Source: Bacteroides pyogenes_A
GTDB taxonomy: Bacteria; Bacteroidota; Bacteroidia; Bacteroidales; Bacteroidaceae
DNA length: 64,000 nucleotides
Assembly (NCBI RefSeq): GCF_048595595.1
Contig: NZ_CP184347.1
Reading direction: 5' to 3' (one strand)
Made by a program: the position numbers and the translations under genes
In this document: positions 16,269-25,035 of the stretch, in pieces
How positions within the stretch are numbered: position 1 is the first letter of the stretch
Layout of the letters: each line of letters begins with the position of its first letter
The notes under the pieces: generated by a model
Databases searched by the model: none
What the model was told of the DNA's origin: nothing
The model's input: only the letters and a program-made list of their open reading frames with translations

Positions 16269-17348
16269 ATGGCAGAAGAAGTTGTATTAATGAAAGGTAA
16301 CGAAGCCATCGCCCATGCAGCCATCCGATGCGGTGCGGACGGTTACTTCGGTTACCCTATTACTCCGCAGTCGGAGATATTGGAAACACTGGCGGAACTG
16401 AAACCTTGGGAGACTACCGGCATGGTTGTTCTTCAGGCCGAAAGTGAAGTGGCAGCTATTAATATGGTATATGGAGGTGCGGGAAGCGGTAAAAAAGTGC
16501 TTACTTCTTCCTCAAGTCCCGGCATCAGCCTGAAACAAGAAGGTATTTCGTACATCGCCGGCGCGGAATTGCCCTGTGTGATCGTCAACGTCATGCGCGG
16601 CGGTCCCGGTTTGGGAACCATCCAACCGAGCCAGGCAGACTATTTTCAAACGGTGAAAGGCGGCGGTCATGGCGACTACCGGCTCATTGCCCTTGCTCCG
16701 GCATCGGTGCAGGAGATGGCGGACTTCGTATCGTTGGGTTTCGACTTGGCCTTTAAATACCGCAATCCGGTGATGATTCTCGCCGACGGCGTTATCGGGC
16801 AGATGATGGAGAAAGTGGTTCTTCCTCCTCAAAAGCCGCGCCGGACAGACGCCGAAGTCATCGAACAATGCCCATGGGCCACTACCGGAAAAACGAAAAA
16901 CCGCAAGCCCAACATCATCACTTCGCTGGAATTGAAATCGGAAACAATGGAAGTGAACAACCTGCGCTTCCAGGCAAAATATCGTGTAATTGAAGAAAAC
17001 GAAGTCCGTTATGAAGAAATCAATTGCGACGACGCCGAATATCTGCTCGTAGCATTCGGATCGATGGCGCGCATCGGTCAGAAAGCGATGGAAACAGCCC
17101 GCGAAAAGGGCATCAAGGTAGGAATCCTCCGCCCCATCACATTGTGGCCGTTCCCCAAAGAAGCGATAGCATCGTATGTCGGCAAAGTGAAAGGAATACT
17201 TGTCACCGAGTTGAATGCCGGACAAATGATCGAAGACGTTCGTTTGGCAGTAGACGGAAAAGTGAAGGTAGAACACTTCGGTCGCCTCGGAGGTATTGTC
17301 CCCGACCCGGACGAAATAGTAAAAGCTTTGGAAGAAAAATTAATTTGA
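16269..17348 (+). CDS. vorB: 2-oxoacid:ferredoxin oxidoreductase alpha subunit (VorB-like)
   Basis: 359 residues. The pyrimidine-binding domain is N-terminal (about 1-190, with GADGYFGYPITPQSEILETL and AESEVAAINMVYGGAGSGKK). A C-terminal transketolase-like domain follows (about 250-355, VAFGSMARIGQKAMETA, PITLWPFP). With the beta subunit it binds thiamine diphosphate and decarboxylates 2-oxoacids to acyl-CoA, reducing ferredoxin. Annotators usually call this form 3-methyl-2-oxobutanoate dehydrogenase VorB, but KorA is a close alternative. The operon is read through to the small gene 100 bases downstream. Confidence 0.88.
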   Translation: MAEEVVLMKGNEAIAHAAIRCGADGYFGYPITPQSEILETLAELKPWETTGMVVLQAESEVAAINMVYGGAGSGKKVLTSSSSPGISLKQEGISYIAGAELPCVIVNVMRGGPGLGTIQPSQADYFQTVKGGGHGDYRLIALAPASVQEMADFVSLGFDLAFKYRNPVMILADGVIGQMMEKVVLPPQKPRRTDAEVIEQCPWATTGKTKNRKPNIITSLELKSETMEVNNLRFQAKYRVIEENEVRYEEINCDDAEYLLVAFGSMARIGQKAMETAREKGIKVGILRPITLWPFPKEAIASYVGKVKGILVTELNAGQMIEDVRLAVDGKVKVEHFGRLGGIVPDPDEIVKALEEKLI

Positions 17349-17448
17349 TGAACGGTTTAGTGATTATATATAAAGGTAGAGAATACCGCAAACGGGAATC
17401 ACTGCTTATTACATCACCAAACCGCCAATCGTTAAATTACAAATAAAA

Positions 17449-17622
17449 ATGAATCCCGATAAAATAAGAAACGTACTAAACATTGTGTTTATGATATTGG
17501 CTGTAGCGGCGGTTATCATTTATTTCGTCGCCAAAGACGACTTCAAACTGTTTATCTACGTATGCGGTGCGGCAATATTTGTCAAACTGATGGAATTTTT
17601 TATACGGTTCACCAACAGATAA
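17449..17622 (+). CDS. Small membrane protein embedded in the vor operon
   Basis: 57 residues from ATG 17449 to TAA 17622. It starts MNPDKIRNVLNIVFMILAVA, with one or two membrane helices (about 9-27 and 36-52) separated by the short loop AKDDFKLF, and ends MEFFIRFTNR. It is on the operon strand, 100 bases after the alpha-subunit stop and 102 before the beta start. Codon use and the sensible hydrophobic pattern favour a real gene. Function is unknown; it may tether the oxidoreductase to the membrane, but nothing in the sequence proves this. Many gene callers would miss it. Confidence 0.72.
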   Translation: MNPDKIRNVLNIVFMILAVAAVIIYFVAKDDFKLFIYVCGAAIFVKLMEFFIRFTNR

Positions 17623-17724
17623 GGCTGAGGCAAGCGAAAACGGGAAAACAGGCAAACGGCAAAAACTGCCGGCTTGGCAACCGGAGATCGCCGGCTGAAA
17701 CTTTGTCAACTAAAAACTAAAGTT

Positions 17725-18486
17725 ATGACTAAAGAAGAAATAATCAAACCTGAGAATCTGGTTTATAAGAAACCGACTCTGATGAACGATACTCCCATGC
17801 ACTACTGCCCCGGTTGCAGTCACGGCGTGGTACATAAATTGATTGCCGAAGTAATCGAAGAAATGGGAATGGAAGAAAAAGCAGTCGGCATATCTCCGGT
17901 TGGTTGCGCGGTGTTTATCTACAACTATCTGGACATCGACTGGCAGGAAGCAGCGCACGGAAGAGCTCCCGCATTGGCTGCTGCCATCAAGCGCCTGTGG
18001 CCCGACCGTCTTGTGTTCACCTATCAGGGAGACGGCGACTTGGCGTGTATCGGTACGGCCGAAACCATCCATGCGCTGAACCGGGGCGACAACATCACCA
18101 TCATCTTCATCAACAATGCCATCTACGGAATGACCGGCGGACAAATGGCGCCGACAACGCTGTTGGGAATGCCCAGCTCTACCTGCCCCTACGGGCGTGA
18201 GGCCAGCATCCACGGCTATCCGCTGAAGATGACCGAGATTGCCGCCCAACTGGAAGGTACGGCGTATGTCACCCGTCAGTCGGTACAATCGGTTCCCGCC
18301 ATTCGTAAAGCGAAAAAAGCCATTCGCAAGGCTTTTGAAAATTCGATGAACGGCAAGGGATCCAACTTGGTAGAAATTGTCTCCACATGCAATTCCGGTT
18401 GGAAAATGACGCCCGGGAAAGCCAACAAATGGATGGAAGAACACATGTTCCCGTTCTACCCGTTGGGAGATTTGAAAGATAAATAA
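17725..18486 (+). CDS. vorA: 2-oxoacid:ferredoxin oxidoreductase beta subunit (thiamine diphosphate-binding)
   Basis: 253 residues from MTKEEIIKPENL. An upstream in-frame start would add 17 unlikely residues. MHYCPGCSHG (25-34) is the beta-subunit Cys motif, and the thiamine-diphosphate fold shows GDGDLACIGTAETIHALNRG followed by INNAIYGMTGGQ, which bind the diphosphate through Mg2+. It pairs with the alpha subunit to form the active site. The gene sits 221 bases before the gamma gene, a wider gap than elsewhere in the operon. Confidence 0.9.
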   Translation: MTKEEIIKPENLVYKKPTLMNDTPMHYCPGCSHGVVHKLIAEVIEEMGMEEKAVGISPVGCAVFIYNYLDIDWQEAAHGRAPALAAAIKRLWPDRLVFTYQGDGDLACIGTAETIHALNRGDNITIIFINNAIYGMTGGQMAPTTLLGMPSSTCPYGREASIHGYPLKMTEIAAQLEGTAYVTRQSVQSVPAIRKAKKAIRKAFENSMNGKGSNLVEIVSTCNSGWKMTPGKANKWMEEHMFPFYPLGDLKDK

Positions 18487-18707
18487 TCTGTTTTCGAGTT
18501 TTCGAAGAGTTTTGAGTTTGGATGCGGAAACCCGCGAAAGAAGCAATTTCAAAAGGAGTTCGCCGCTCGTATTCAGAGATTTATCGGGATTGCAAAGGGC
18601 ATACCCGCTGTTCTGAAATCCTGTAAGAATCGAGGTCCGAACGTTCACCGCCCGCTCCGGTTTACGGATGCAGCTCGAAAACCAAAGAACGAACAAATAA
18701 AAAAAGT

Positions 18708-19253
18708 ATGAAAGAAGAAATAATTATTGCAGGTTTCGGCGGACAAGGAGTGTTGTCCATGGGAAAAATTCTGGCTTATTCCGGACTGATGGAAGGCAAA
18801 GAAGTGACTTGGATGCCGGCATACGGCCCCGAACAGAGAGGAGGCACGGCCAATGTGACAGTTATCGTGAGCGATGATAAGATTTCCTCTCCCATTTTAA
18901 GCAAATATGACGCTGCCATTATCTTGAACCAACCCTCGCTGGAGAAATTTGAGAGTAAGGTGAAGCCGGGCGGTATTCTGATTTACGACGGATACGGCAT
19001 CATCCATCCGCCTACTCGCAAAGACATCAAGGTATATCGTATCGACGCCATGGATGCAGCCAACGAGATGAACAACGCCAAGGCTTTCAACATGATTGTG
19101 CTGGGCGGATTGTTGAAACTCCATCCCGTCGTGACTCTCGAAAGTGTTATCAAAGGATTGAAAAAAACTTTGCCTGAACGCCACCATCATTTGATTCCGA
19201 TGAATGAAGAAGCCATCAAACGGGGGATGGAGCTGATTCGCGAAGTGGGATAA
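18708..19253 (+). CDS. 2-oxoacid:ferredoxin oxidoreductase gamma subunit
   Basis: 181 residues. It starts with the gamma-subunit signature IIIAGFGGQGVLSMGKILAY (4-23), followed by TWMPAYGPEQRGGTANVTVI, which lies near the CoA and alpha/beta interface. The length is normal for a separate gamma chain. It is the last gene of the operon: a strong hairpin starts four bases past the stop. Confidence 0.92.
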   Translation: MKEEIIIAGFGGQGVLSMGKILAYSGLMEGKEVTWMPAYGPEQRGGTANVTVIVSDDKISSPILSKYDAAIILNQPSLEKFESKVKPGGILIYDGYGIIHPPTRKDIKVYRIDAMDAANEMNNAKAFNMIVLGGLLKLHPVVTLESVIKGLKKTLPERHHHLIPMNEEAIKRGMELIREVG

Positions 19254-19256
19254 ATA

Positions 19257-19340
19257 AAAAGCCGAGAACGGAGAATGAGAAAATTATTTGCCTGCGAATA
19301 TCGAAAGCAACATATTTTCAATTCTCCGTTCTTGGCTTTT
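19257..19340 (+). terminator. Long-stem terminator after the vor operon
   Basis: AAAAGCCGAGAACGGAGAAT (19257-19276) pairs with ATTCTCCGTTCTTGGCTTTT (19321-19340) with a single G-T wobble. The loop is 44 bases. The right arm ends in TTTT and lies just before the promoter of the porin gene, so it insulates the two transcripts. Confidence 0.7.
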
Positions 19341-19353
19341 CAATTTAAGTAAG

Positions 19354-19361
19354 TATCTTTG
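19354..19361 (+). promoter_or_regulatory. Promoter -7 element (TATCTTTG) of the porin gene
   Basis: Exact TAnnTTTG match, with TTGG at 19332-19335 as a possible -33 box. The ATG at 19371 is nine bases downstream, so the leader is very short. A TTG inside this box cannot be the start codon. Confidence 0.6.
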
Positions 19362-19370
19362 CCTCCAATT

Positions 19371-21413
19371 ATGAGACGAATCTTACTGATATATACATTA
19401 CTTTCCGTTATAGGAGCGACCGCAATCCGCGCGCAGATCAACCCCGCCCGTCGACAGATCGACAAGAACGGACGCGATCAATACGGAAATCAAGTAGACC
19501 CCTCCACGATACCGGAGAATCTGGACAGCACAAATGTAGAGATACAAGGTCTGCCACCGAAACTATACATGTGGCGCATCAAGAACGAACTGGGCGACCG
19601 GGTTATGATTCCCGCCGACACCGTTTACCATCACTTCCAGAACACGAATCTGACCGAAGGCATCAAGGGGCACTACAATTATTTGGCCAATTTAGGCTCT
19701 CCGCGCCTATCGCGCATCTTTTTCGAACGGCGCGATCCGCAGCCCGGCATCTTCATCGAGCCGTTTTCCGGCTTCTTCATCCGACCCGAAGAGTTCAATT
19801 TTACCAACAGCAATGTGCCGTATACGAACCTGACTTATCACAAGGCGGGAAATAAAGTCAATGGCGAAGAACGATTCAAAGCGTATTTTTCGGTCAATGC
19901 AAACAAACGGCTGGCCTTCGGATTCCATATAGACTACCTGTACGGAAGAGGATATTACAACAATCAGAGTACCGCATACTTCAACGGGGCAGTGTTCGGA
20001 AGCTACATGGGCGACCGGTATGAAGCGCAAGGAATATACAGCAACAATTACCTGAAAACGAATGAAAACGGCGGAATTACGGACGACAGATACATTACTT
20101 CTCCCGAAGAAATGGCCGAAGGTAAAAGAAGTTATGAATCGGTGAACATACCTACCGTGCTGAATTCTTCCACCAACCGGAACCATGCTTTTTACGTTTT
20201 CCTCACCCAACGCTACAAGCTGGGGTTTAAGCGCGACCTTCCGAAAGCGGAGAACGACACCACACCCGCACAGAAAGAGTTTGTTCCGGTTACGAGCTTT
20301 ATTCACACACTGCGAGTCGAGCGGTCGCGGCACAGATTCCGTATGAACGATAACGTAAAAGATTATTTCCGGGACACTTATCTCGATCCCGACAACACGG
20401 CGGTAAACGACAGTACGGTTTACGTCGGCATGAAAAATACGTTCGGCATCGCTTTGCTCGAAGGATTCAACAAGTATGCCAAAGCAGGGCTTACGGCATT
20501 CGTCTCGCATAAGTTGAGCAGATATTCGTTGATGGGCATCGAAGCGCAGAAAGCTGATAAATACAATGAGAATGAAGTATATGTGGGCGGAGAACTCTCC
20601 AAGCGCGAAGGACGAGTATTGCATTATCACGCCATCGGCGAAGCGGGAGTAGCGGGAAAAGCCATTGGACAATTCAGCGTGAAAGGAGATATCGACCTCA
20701 ATTTCCGGCTGTGGAAAGATACCGTCAGCCTGATTGCGCGTGGAGAAATCAGCAACCGGATCGCTCCGTTTTATATGCGCCACTACCAGTCGAAACATTT
20801 CTGGTGGGACGATGATATGGATAAGGAATTCCGCACCCGCATAGAGGGAGAGCTGAGCAGCGAACGGTGGAAAACCCGCATCAAGGCAGGAGTGGAGAAC
20901 ATTAAAAACTTTACGTACTTCAACCGGCAAGCGCTGCCCGAACAAAAGAGCGGAAGCATCCAAGTGGTATCGGCAACCCTTCAGCAGGATTTCAAATTAG
21001 GAATCTTCCATCTCGACAATGAGGTAATCTGGCAGAAAACAAGCGACGGAGATGTGCTTCCCCTACCCGACCTCTCTCTATACCATAACTTTTACATGCA
21101 GTTCAAGCTGGCAAAAAAAGTGCTTAGCGTTCAGTTGGGCGCCGATATGAGGTATTTCACCAAGTATCACGCGCCGGCCTATATGCCCGCCATACAGCAA
21201 TTCCATCTGCAACCGGACAACGACCGGGTGGAAATAGGCGGCTACCCGATGGTGAATGTATATGCGAACTTCCACCTGAAGCGCACACGTTTCTACGTAA
21301 TGATGTATCATGTAAATCAGGGTACAGGGCGAAAAAATTATTTTCTGGCTCCCCATTATCCCATCAACCCGCGTCTGCTGAAGATCGGACTATCGTGGAA
21401 CTTCTATGATTAA
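19371..21413 (+). CDS. Putative porin (Porin_10-type outer-membrane barrel)
   Basis: 680 residues from MRRILLIYTLLSV. Signal peptide about 1-21, a short proline-rich linker, then GLPPKLYMWRIKNELGDRVM and DTVYHHFQNTNLTEGIKGHY, the conserved N-terminal part of the Bacteroidetes putative-porin family. The rest alternates polar and hydrophobic residues with many aromatic girdle residues and ends ...WNFYD. Its solute is unknown. The next gene overlaps its end by eight bases, so the two are translationally coupled. Confidence 0.82.
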   Translation: MRRILLIYTLLSVIGATAIRAQINPARRQIDKNGRDQYGNQVDPSTIPENLDSTNVEIQGLPPKLYMWRIKNELGDRVMIPADTVYHHFQNTNLTEGIKGHYNYLANLGSPRLSRIFFERRDPQPGIFIEPFSGFFIRPEEFNFTNSNVPYTNLTYHKAGNKVNGEERFKAYFSVNANKRLAFGFHIDYLYGRGYYNNQSTAYFNGAVFGSYMGDRYEAQGIYSNNYLKTNENGGITDDRYITSPEEMAEGKRSYESVNIPTVLNSSTNRNHAFYVFLTQRYKLGFKRDLPKAENDTTPAQKEFVPVTSFIHTLRVERSRHRFRMNDNVKDYFRDTYLDPDNTAVNDSTVYVGMKNTFGIALLEGFNKYAKAGLTAFVSHKLSRYSLMGIEAQKADKYNENEVYVGGELSKREGRVLHYHAIGEAGVAGKAIGQFSVKGDIDLNFRLWKDTVSLIARGEISNRIAPFYMRHYQSKHFWWDDDMDKEFRTRIEGELSSERWKTRIKAGVENIKNFTYFNRQALPEQKSGSIQVVSATLQQDFKLGIFHLDNEVIWQKTSDGDVLPLPDLSLYHNFYMQFKLAKKVLSVQLGADMRYFTKYHAPAYMPAIQQFHLQPDNDRVEIGGYPMVNVYANFHLKRTRFYVMMYHVNQGTGRKNYFLAPHYPINPRLLKIGLSWNFYD

Positions 21414-22233
21414 AAAGACATTCAGATACCTGTTGCCTGTCATCCTCATCTCAGGCGCCATTTTCGTTTTCCGCTATTGCGGCAAACGCGAAAAGCCCGT
21501 CGCCGGGCATCCCCGCGATTATGCAGCCATCGCCGAAGAAGGAATCTTACGCGCGGCAACCGAATACAACTCGACCGGATTCTTTGTCGACCGCGACACC
21601 CTCTCCGGATTCTATTACGACCTGATACAGGCGTTTGCCCGCGACAAAGGGCTGAAAGCCGAAATCATCCCCGTGATGAGCTTCGAACGGTGCATGAGAG
21701 AATTGAGCGAAGGGAAATACGACATCATCGCCAGCGGCATATTGGCAACCAGCGAACTCAAAGATTCACTTCTTCTGACCACTCCCATAATCCTCAACAG
21801 GCAGGTGCTGGTACAGCGCAAACCGAAAGACGAAAACGACTCGCTATACATCCGCAGCCAGTTGGATCTGGCAGGACGAACGCTGCATGTGGTAGAAGGT
21901 TCTCCCTCCATCCTTCGCATCCGCAATCTGGGAGACGAAATAGGCGATACGATTTATGTCAGGGAAATCGAGAAATACGGTCCCGAACAGTTGGTTTCGC
22001 TCGTAGCGCACGGAGACATAGACTATGCTGTTTGCGACGAAAGCATAGCCAAAGCCTTATCCGATTCGCTCCCGCAAATAGACATAAACACGGCCATCGG
22101 TTTCACGCAGTTCTATTCGTGGGCCGTCAGCAAGCAATCGCCGGTTCTTCACGACAGCCTCGACGCATGGCTGAGCAAATTCAGAAAAGGGAAAGAGTTT
22201 CAACGTATCTATCGGAAATATTATTATAAATAA
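21406..22233 (+). CDS. Family 3 extracellular solute-binding protein, MltF-like without the lytic domain
   Basis: 275 residues. An N-terminal membrane anchor (about 5-25; FRYCGK could be a poor lipobox) is followed by one SBP_bac_3 fold (about 45-270): GILRAATEYNST, GFYYDLIQAFARDKGL, YDIIASGILATSELKDSLLL and DYAVCDESIAKAL. Such domains bind amino acids or muropeptides. In MltF the same domain precedes a lytic transglycosylase domain, which is absent here. It overlaps the upstream porin gene by eight bases, so a shared role in uptake or envelope monitoring is likely. The ligand is unknown. Confidence 0.82.
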   Translation: MIKKTFRYLLPVILISGAIFVFRYCGKREKPVAGHPRDYAAIAEEGILRAATEYNSTGFFVDRDTLSGFYYDLIQAFARDKGLKAEIIPVMSFERCMRELSEGKYDIIASGILATSELKDSLLLTTPIILNRQVLVQRKPKDENDSLYIRSQLDLAGRTLHVVEGSPSILRIRNLGDEIGDTIYVREIEKYGPEQLVSLVAHGDIDYAVCDESIAKALSDSLPQIDINTAIGFTQFYSWAVSKQSPVLHDSLDAWLSKFRKGKEFQRIYRKYYYK

Positions 22234-22303
22234 GCCCTTGCGACAAAGAAAAAAACACGGCTTATTTTACAGAATCTACAAGCTGTTGTAAAACATTATT
22301 TCG

Positions 22304-22400
22304 ATTGCTCCAACAGAGCCTCTGAATCAATCGGATAGAGCTTCTGACGCCCTCTGGCAGAGGCTCCGTTGGGGGCAAACAGAGGCTCTGTTGGAGCAAT
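22304..22400. repeat. Long inverted repeat, 21-base perfect arms
   Basis: ATTGCTCCAACAGAGCCTCTG at 22304-22324 is the exact reverse complement of 22380-22400; I give the arm as ATTGCTCCAACAGAGCCTCT plus G. Between them are further partial copies (CAGAGGCTCCGTTGGGGGC near 22358-22376, GAGCTTCTG near 22338). It lies between the solute-binding gene and the oxidoreductase gene and would form a stable hairpin in RNA. No T-run follows, so it is not a textbook terminator. Confidence 0.75.
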
Positions 22401-22451
22401 ACTTCCGGTCAGTAAATAATCAATAAAGTTGCTCTAAAAGAAAAATAATTA

Positions 22452-22459
22452 TATCTTTG
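22452..22459 (+). promoter_or_regulatory. Promoter -7 element (TATCTTTG) of the Gfo/Idh gene
   Basis: Exact match to TAnnTTTG, 24 bases upstream of the ATG at 22484. A TTG within the box in the same frame is therefore not the start. Confidence 0.6.
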
Positions 22460-22483
22460 AACTTTGTTAGAAATAATGAGAAC

Positions 22484-23470
22484 ATGAGCGAGAAGATTAT
22501 CAAATGGGGATTCATAGGTTGCGGAGAGGTGACCAAGACCAAGAGTGGCCCCGCTTTCCAGAAAGTAGAGCACTCGGAAGTTGTGGCGGTGATGAGCCGC
22601 AAAGCGGCAAAAGCCAAAGCCTATGCCAAGGAGAGAGGCATTCCCAAATGGTATGACGACGCGCAAGAACTGATAGACGACCCCGAAGTCAACGCCGTAT
22701 ACATAGCGACTCCCCCCTCATCGCATGCCACCTACGCCATCATGTCGATGAAAGCGGGCAAGCCCGTTTACATCGAAAAGCCGATGGCGCAAACCTACGA
22801 AGAGTGCACCCGCATCAATCGGATCTCGCGCGACACGGGAGTGCCCTGTTTCGTAGCCTATTACCGCCGGTATCTTCCCTACTTCAGGAAAGTAAAGGAA
22901 TTGGTGGAAGACGGAGCTATCGGCAACGTAATCAACGTACAGATTCGTTTTGCCCAGCCTCCGCGCGATTTAGATTACAACTGCGAAAACCTCCCTTGGC
23001 GTGTGCAGGCGGACATTGCCGGCGGCGGTTACTTCTACGACCTCGCTCCGCATCAGATCGATCTGCTGCAAGACATGTTCGGATGTATACTCAAGGCGGG
23101 GGGCTATAAAGCCAACCGCGGCGGACTATACAGTGCCGAAGACACGCTAAGCGGCTGTTTCCAGTTCGACAACGGACTGGTAGGAAGCGGATCATGGTGT
23201 TTCGTGGCACACGATTCCGCACGCGAAGACCGCATCGAACTGATCGGCGACAAGGGAATGATCTGCTTCTCGGTTTTCACTTACGACCCCATCGCCTTGC
23301 ACACCGAACGCGGGCGCGAGGAAATACGCATCGACAATCCGGAACATGTGCAACAACCTCTGATACAGGCCGTAGTAGACCATTTGCTCGGAAAGTCGAT
23401 TTGCTCCTGCGACAACGAAAGCGCTACTCTCACCAATTGGGTGATGGACAAAATACTCGGAAAGCTGTAA
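22484..23470 (+). CDS. Gfo/Idh/MocA-family NAD(P)-dependent oxidoreductase
   Basis: 328 residues from MSEKIIKWGF. The Rossmann fold begins with WGFIGCGEVTKTKSGPAF (8-25). The family motif EKPMAQTYEEC is at 98-108 with the conserved Lys99, and a GGGYFYDLAPHQIDLL segment with the catalytic-type His follows at about 180-195. These enzymes oxidise or epimerise sugars and sugar derivatives in the cytoplasm. The substrate cannot be assigned. It is transcribed from its own promoter and is followed by the deaminase gene after 127 bases. Confidence 0.9.
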   Translation: MSEKIIKWGFIGCGEVTKTKSGPAFQKVEHSEVVAVMSRKAAKAKAYAKERGIPKWYDDAQELIDDPEVNAVYIATPPSSHATYAIMSMKAGKPVYIEKPMAQTYEECTRINRISRDTGVPCFVAYYRRYLPYFRKVKELVEDGAIGNVINVQIRFAQPPRDLDYNCENLPWRVQADIAGGGYFYDLAPHQIDLLQDMFGCILKAGGYKANRGGLYSAEDTLSGCFQFDNGLVGSGSWCFVAHDSAREDRIELIGDKGMICFSVFTYDPIALHTERGREEIRIDNPEHVQQPLIQAVVDHLLGKSICSCDNESATLTNWVMDKILGKL

Positions 23471-23597
23471 GCCCCGCCGGCTATCGGGCGCATCATGTCC
23501 GGAATGAGGAAACACAAAGTTCCAAACAAAACATAACCTATCCCGACACTTAAAAACAAACAAACTTAAAGACGCAAACAACATACTTTTTCGCACC

Positions 23598-24068
23598 ATG
23601 ACCAAAGAAGAATTGATGAGGAAAGCAATTGAGCTTTCCTATGAAAACGTAGCGAACGGAGGCGGCCCTTTCGGAGCAGTAATTGCAACCAAAGAGGGAG
23701 AAATCATCGCTAGGGGGGTCAACCGGGTTACTTCTTTATGTGACCCTACCGCCCATGCCGAAGTAAATGCCATACGTGCCGCAGCCGCACGCTTAGGTAC
23801 TTTCAACCTCAGCGGACATGTAATTTACACCTCATGCGAGCCTTGCCCCATGTGTCTGGGAGCCATCTATTGGGCCAGATTGAATAAGATATACTACGGA
23901 AACACCAAAGAGGATGCCAAGAACATAGGGTTCGACGACTCCTTTATCTACGGTGAGCTGGCAGTGAGTGCCGCCGACAGGAAACTTCCATCCGAGAGTT
24001 TGTTGCACGACGAAGCCATTACCGCTTTTCAGAAATGGATGGTTACAGAAAATAAAATAGAATATTAA
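23598..24068 (+). CDS. Guanine deaminase-like nucleoside deaminase
   Basis: 156 residues of the cytidine/deoxycytidylate deaminase fold. Zinc site: H53 and E55 in AHAEVNAIRAA, C83 and C86 in SCEPCPMCLGAIYWAR. The tail (GFDDSFIYGEL, then FQKWMVTENKIEY) matches Bacillus-type guanine deaminase more than TadA, whose tails lack this ending. It would convert guanine to xanthine and ammonia in purine salvage. TadA-like or other nucleobase activity is the alternative. The length is typical. Confidence 0.85.
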   Translation: MTKEELMRKAIELSYENVANGGGPFGAVIATKEGEIIARGVNRVTSLCDPTAHAEVNAIRAAAARLGTFNLSGHVIYTSCEPCPMCLGAIYWARLNKIYYGNTKEDAKNIGFDDSFIYGELAVSAADRKLPSESLLHDEAITAFQKWMVTENKIEY

Positions 24069-24111
24069 ATTCTATAATCTCCCTATTATTAACTAATTAA
24101 TATCTCATTAA

Positions 24112-24927
24112 ATGAAAACAAAAAAAATTTTAATGTTCCTGACATTAGGAGCTTTGTTTGCATGTCAGCAAAATGAACCGCAAGAAACAACCAATGAATC
24201 CCTCAAGCTCTCCGTTACTGTGGAAAACGACGAATTAGGCGCACTCACTCGTTCGCTCGGTATGAATTACTCTCTGGGGAAAAACGCTTTTTCTGCCGGA
24301 GAGGTTCTCTCTGTCGCCGCAGCCAACGAGGACTTCCTCCCGTACACCATAGGGAAAGACAATTACCTGTGGAACAATATGAAAACAACCAATCAGAATG
24401 TAGAGCTCGCCGCCCACTATCCTGCTGTCGATAACCGACAGTTAAGAGAAGAGCGTATCCTCGAAGGAGGTGCAGAGTACCTGTTCGGAACCACAGAAGT
24501 AGCTCAGGGAAGCTCAAACGCAGCTCTCAGGATGAAGCGAATGACCGTTCCTGTCGTTCTACTCTCTGAAAACGGCGAACCATACAATGGTAACGCTAAA
24601 GTAACCCTCCACCTTCAGAACGAAGGAGTCCAGAACCTGAGAACCGGATTGATACAAGCTGCTCCAAACGCGCTGAAAGAAGAAATCGAAATCAACAAGT
24701 TCTCTGACGGACCTATAACAAACCTTATTCCGCAAAGACTTGTCAAAGGACAACGAATCGGTACGGTAGCGTACGGAGGAATAGAGAAGAACATCTTTGT
24801 CGACCAGAACATCTCTTTAAGCTCGGGCAATATGTTAAGCATCCGTTTGTCCGAATACACCAATGACATTATTATCGACGGAAGCATCCCCTTGCGCAAC
24901 GAGCCTATACGAAGAAGAAACCGATAA
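24112..24927 (+). CDS. Fimbrillin-family-like lipoprotein
   Basis: 271 residues. The leader MKTKKILMFLTLGALFACQQ has a lipobox ending at Cys18. The body (LSVTVENDELGALTRS, the AGEVLSVAAAN segment, YLWNNMKTTNQNVELAAHYP) follows the layout of Bacteroides fimbrillin-like lipoproteins: LTR near the start of the mature domain, then beta-sandwich strands. The C-terminus is basic (RNEPIRRRNR). Surface location, and possibly a pilus subunit or anchor, are inferred. No neighbouring fimbrial genes are present. It is convergent with the FadL-like gene and a shared terminator lies between them. Confidence 0.65.
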   Translation: MKTKKILMFLTLGALFACQQNEPQETTNESLKLSVTVENDELGALTRSLGMNYSLGKNAFSAGEVLSVAAANEDFLPYTIGKDNYLWNNMKTTNQNVELAAHYPAVDNRQLREERILEGGAEYLFGTTEVAQGSSNAALRMKRMTVPVVLLSENGEPYNGNAKVTLHLQNEGVQNLRTGLIQAAPNALKEEIEINKFSDGPITNLIPQRLVKGQRIGTVAYGGIEKNIFVDQNISLSSGNMLSIRLSEYTNDIIIDGSIPLRNEPIRRRNR

Positions 24928-24950
24928 ATGTAAAAGATACCTGTAATCAG

Positions 24951-24993
24951 AAATCCCCGGAGAAGCTATAAACATTTAGCCTTCCGGGGATTT
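24951..24993. terminator. Bidirectional terminator
   Basis: AAATCCCCGGA (24951-24961) and TCCGGGGATTT (24983-24993) form a perfect 11-base stem with T-runs outward on both strands. It lies between convergent genes ending at 24927 (plus) and 25036 (minus). Confidence 0.85.
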
Positions 24994-25035
24994 TCTTACA
25001 CACAAAAGTTTATATTGAATTGAAACTGCCGGATA

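Noticed and set aside
19707..20963. 418-residue minus-strand frame
   Set aside because: Fully antisense to the porin gene; a codon-bias shadow.
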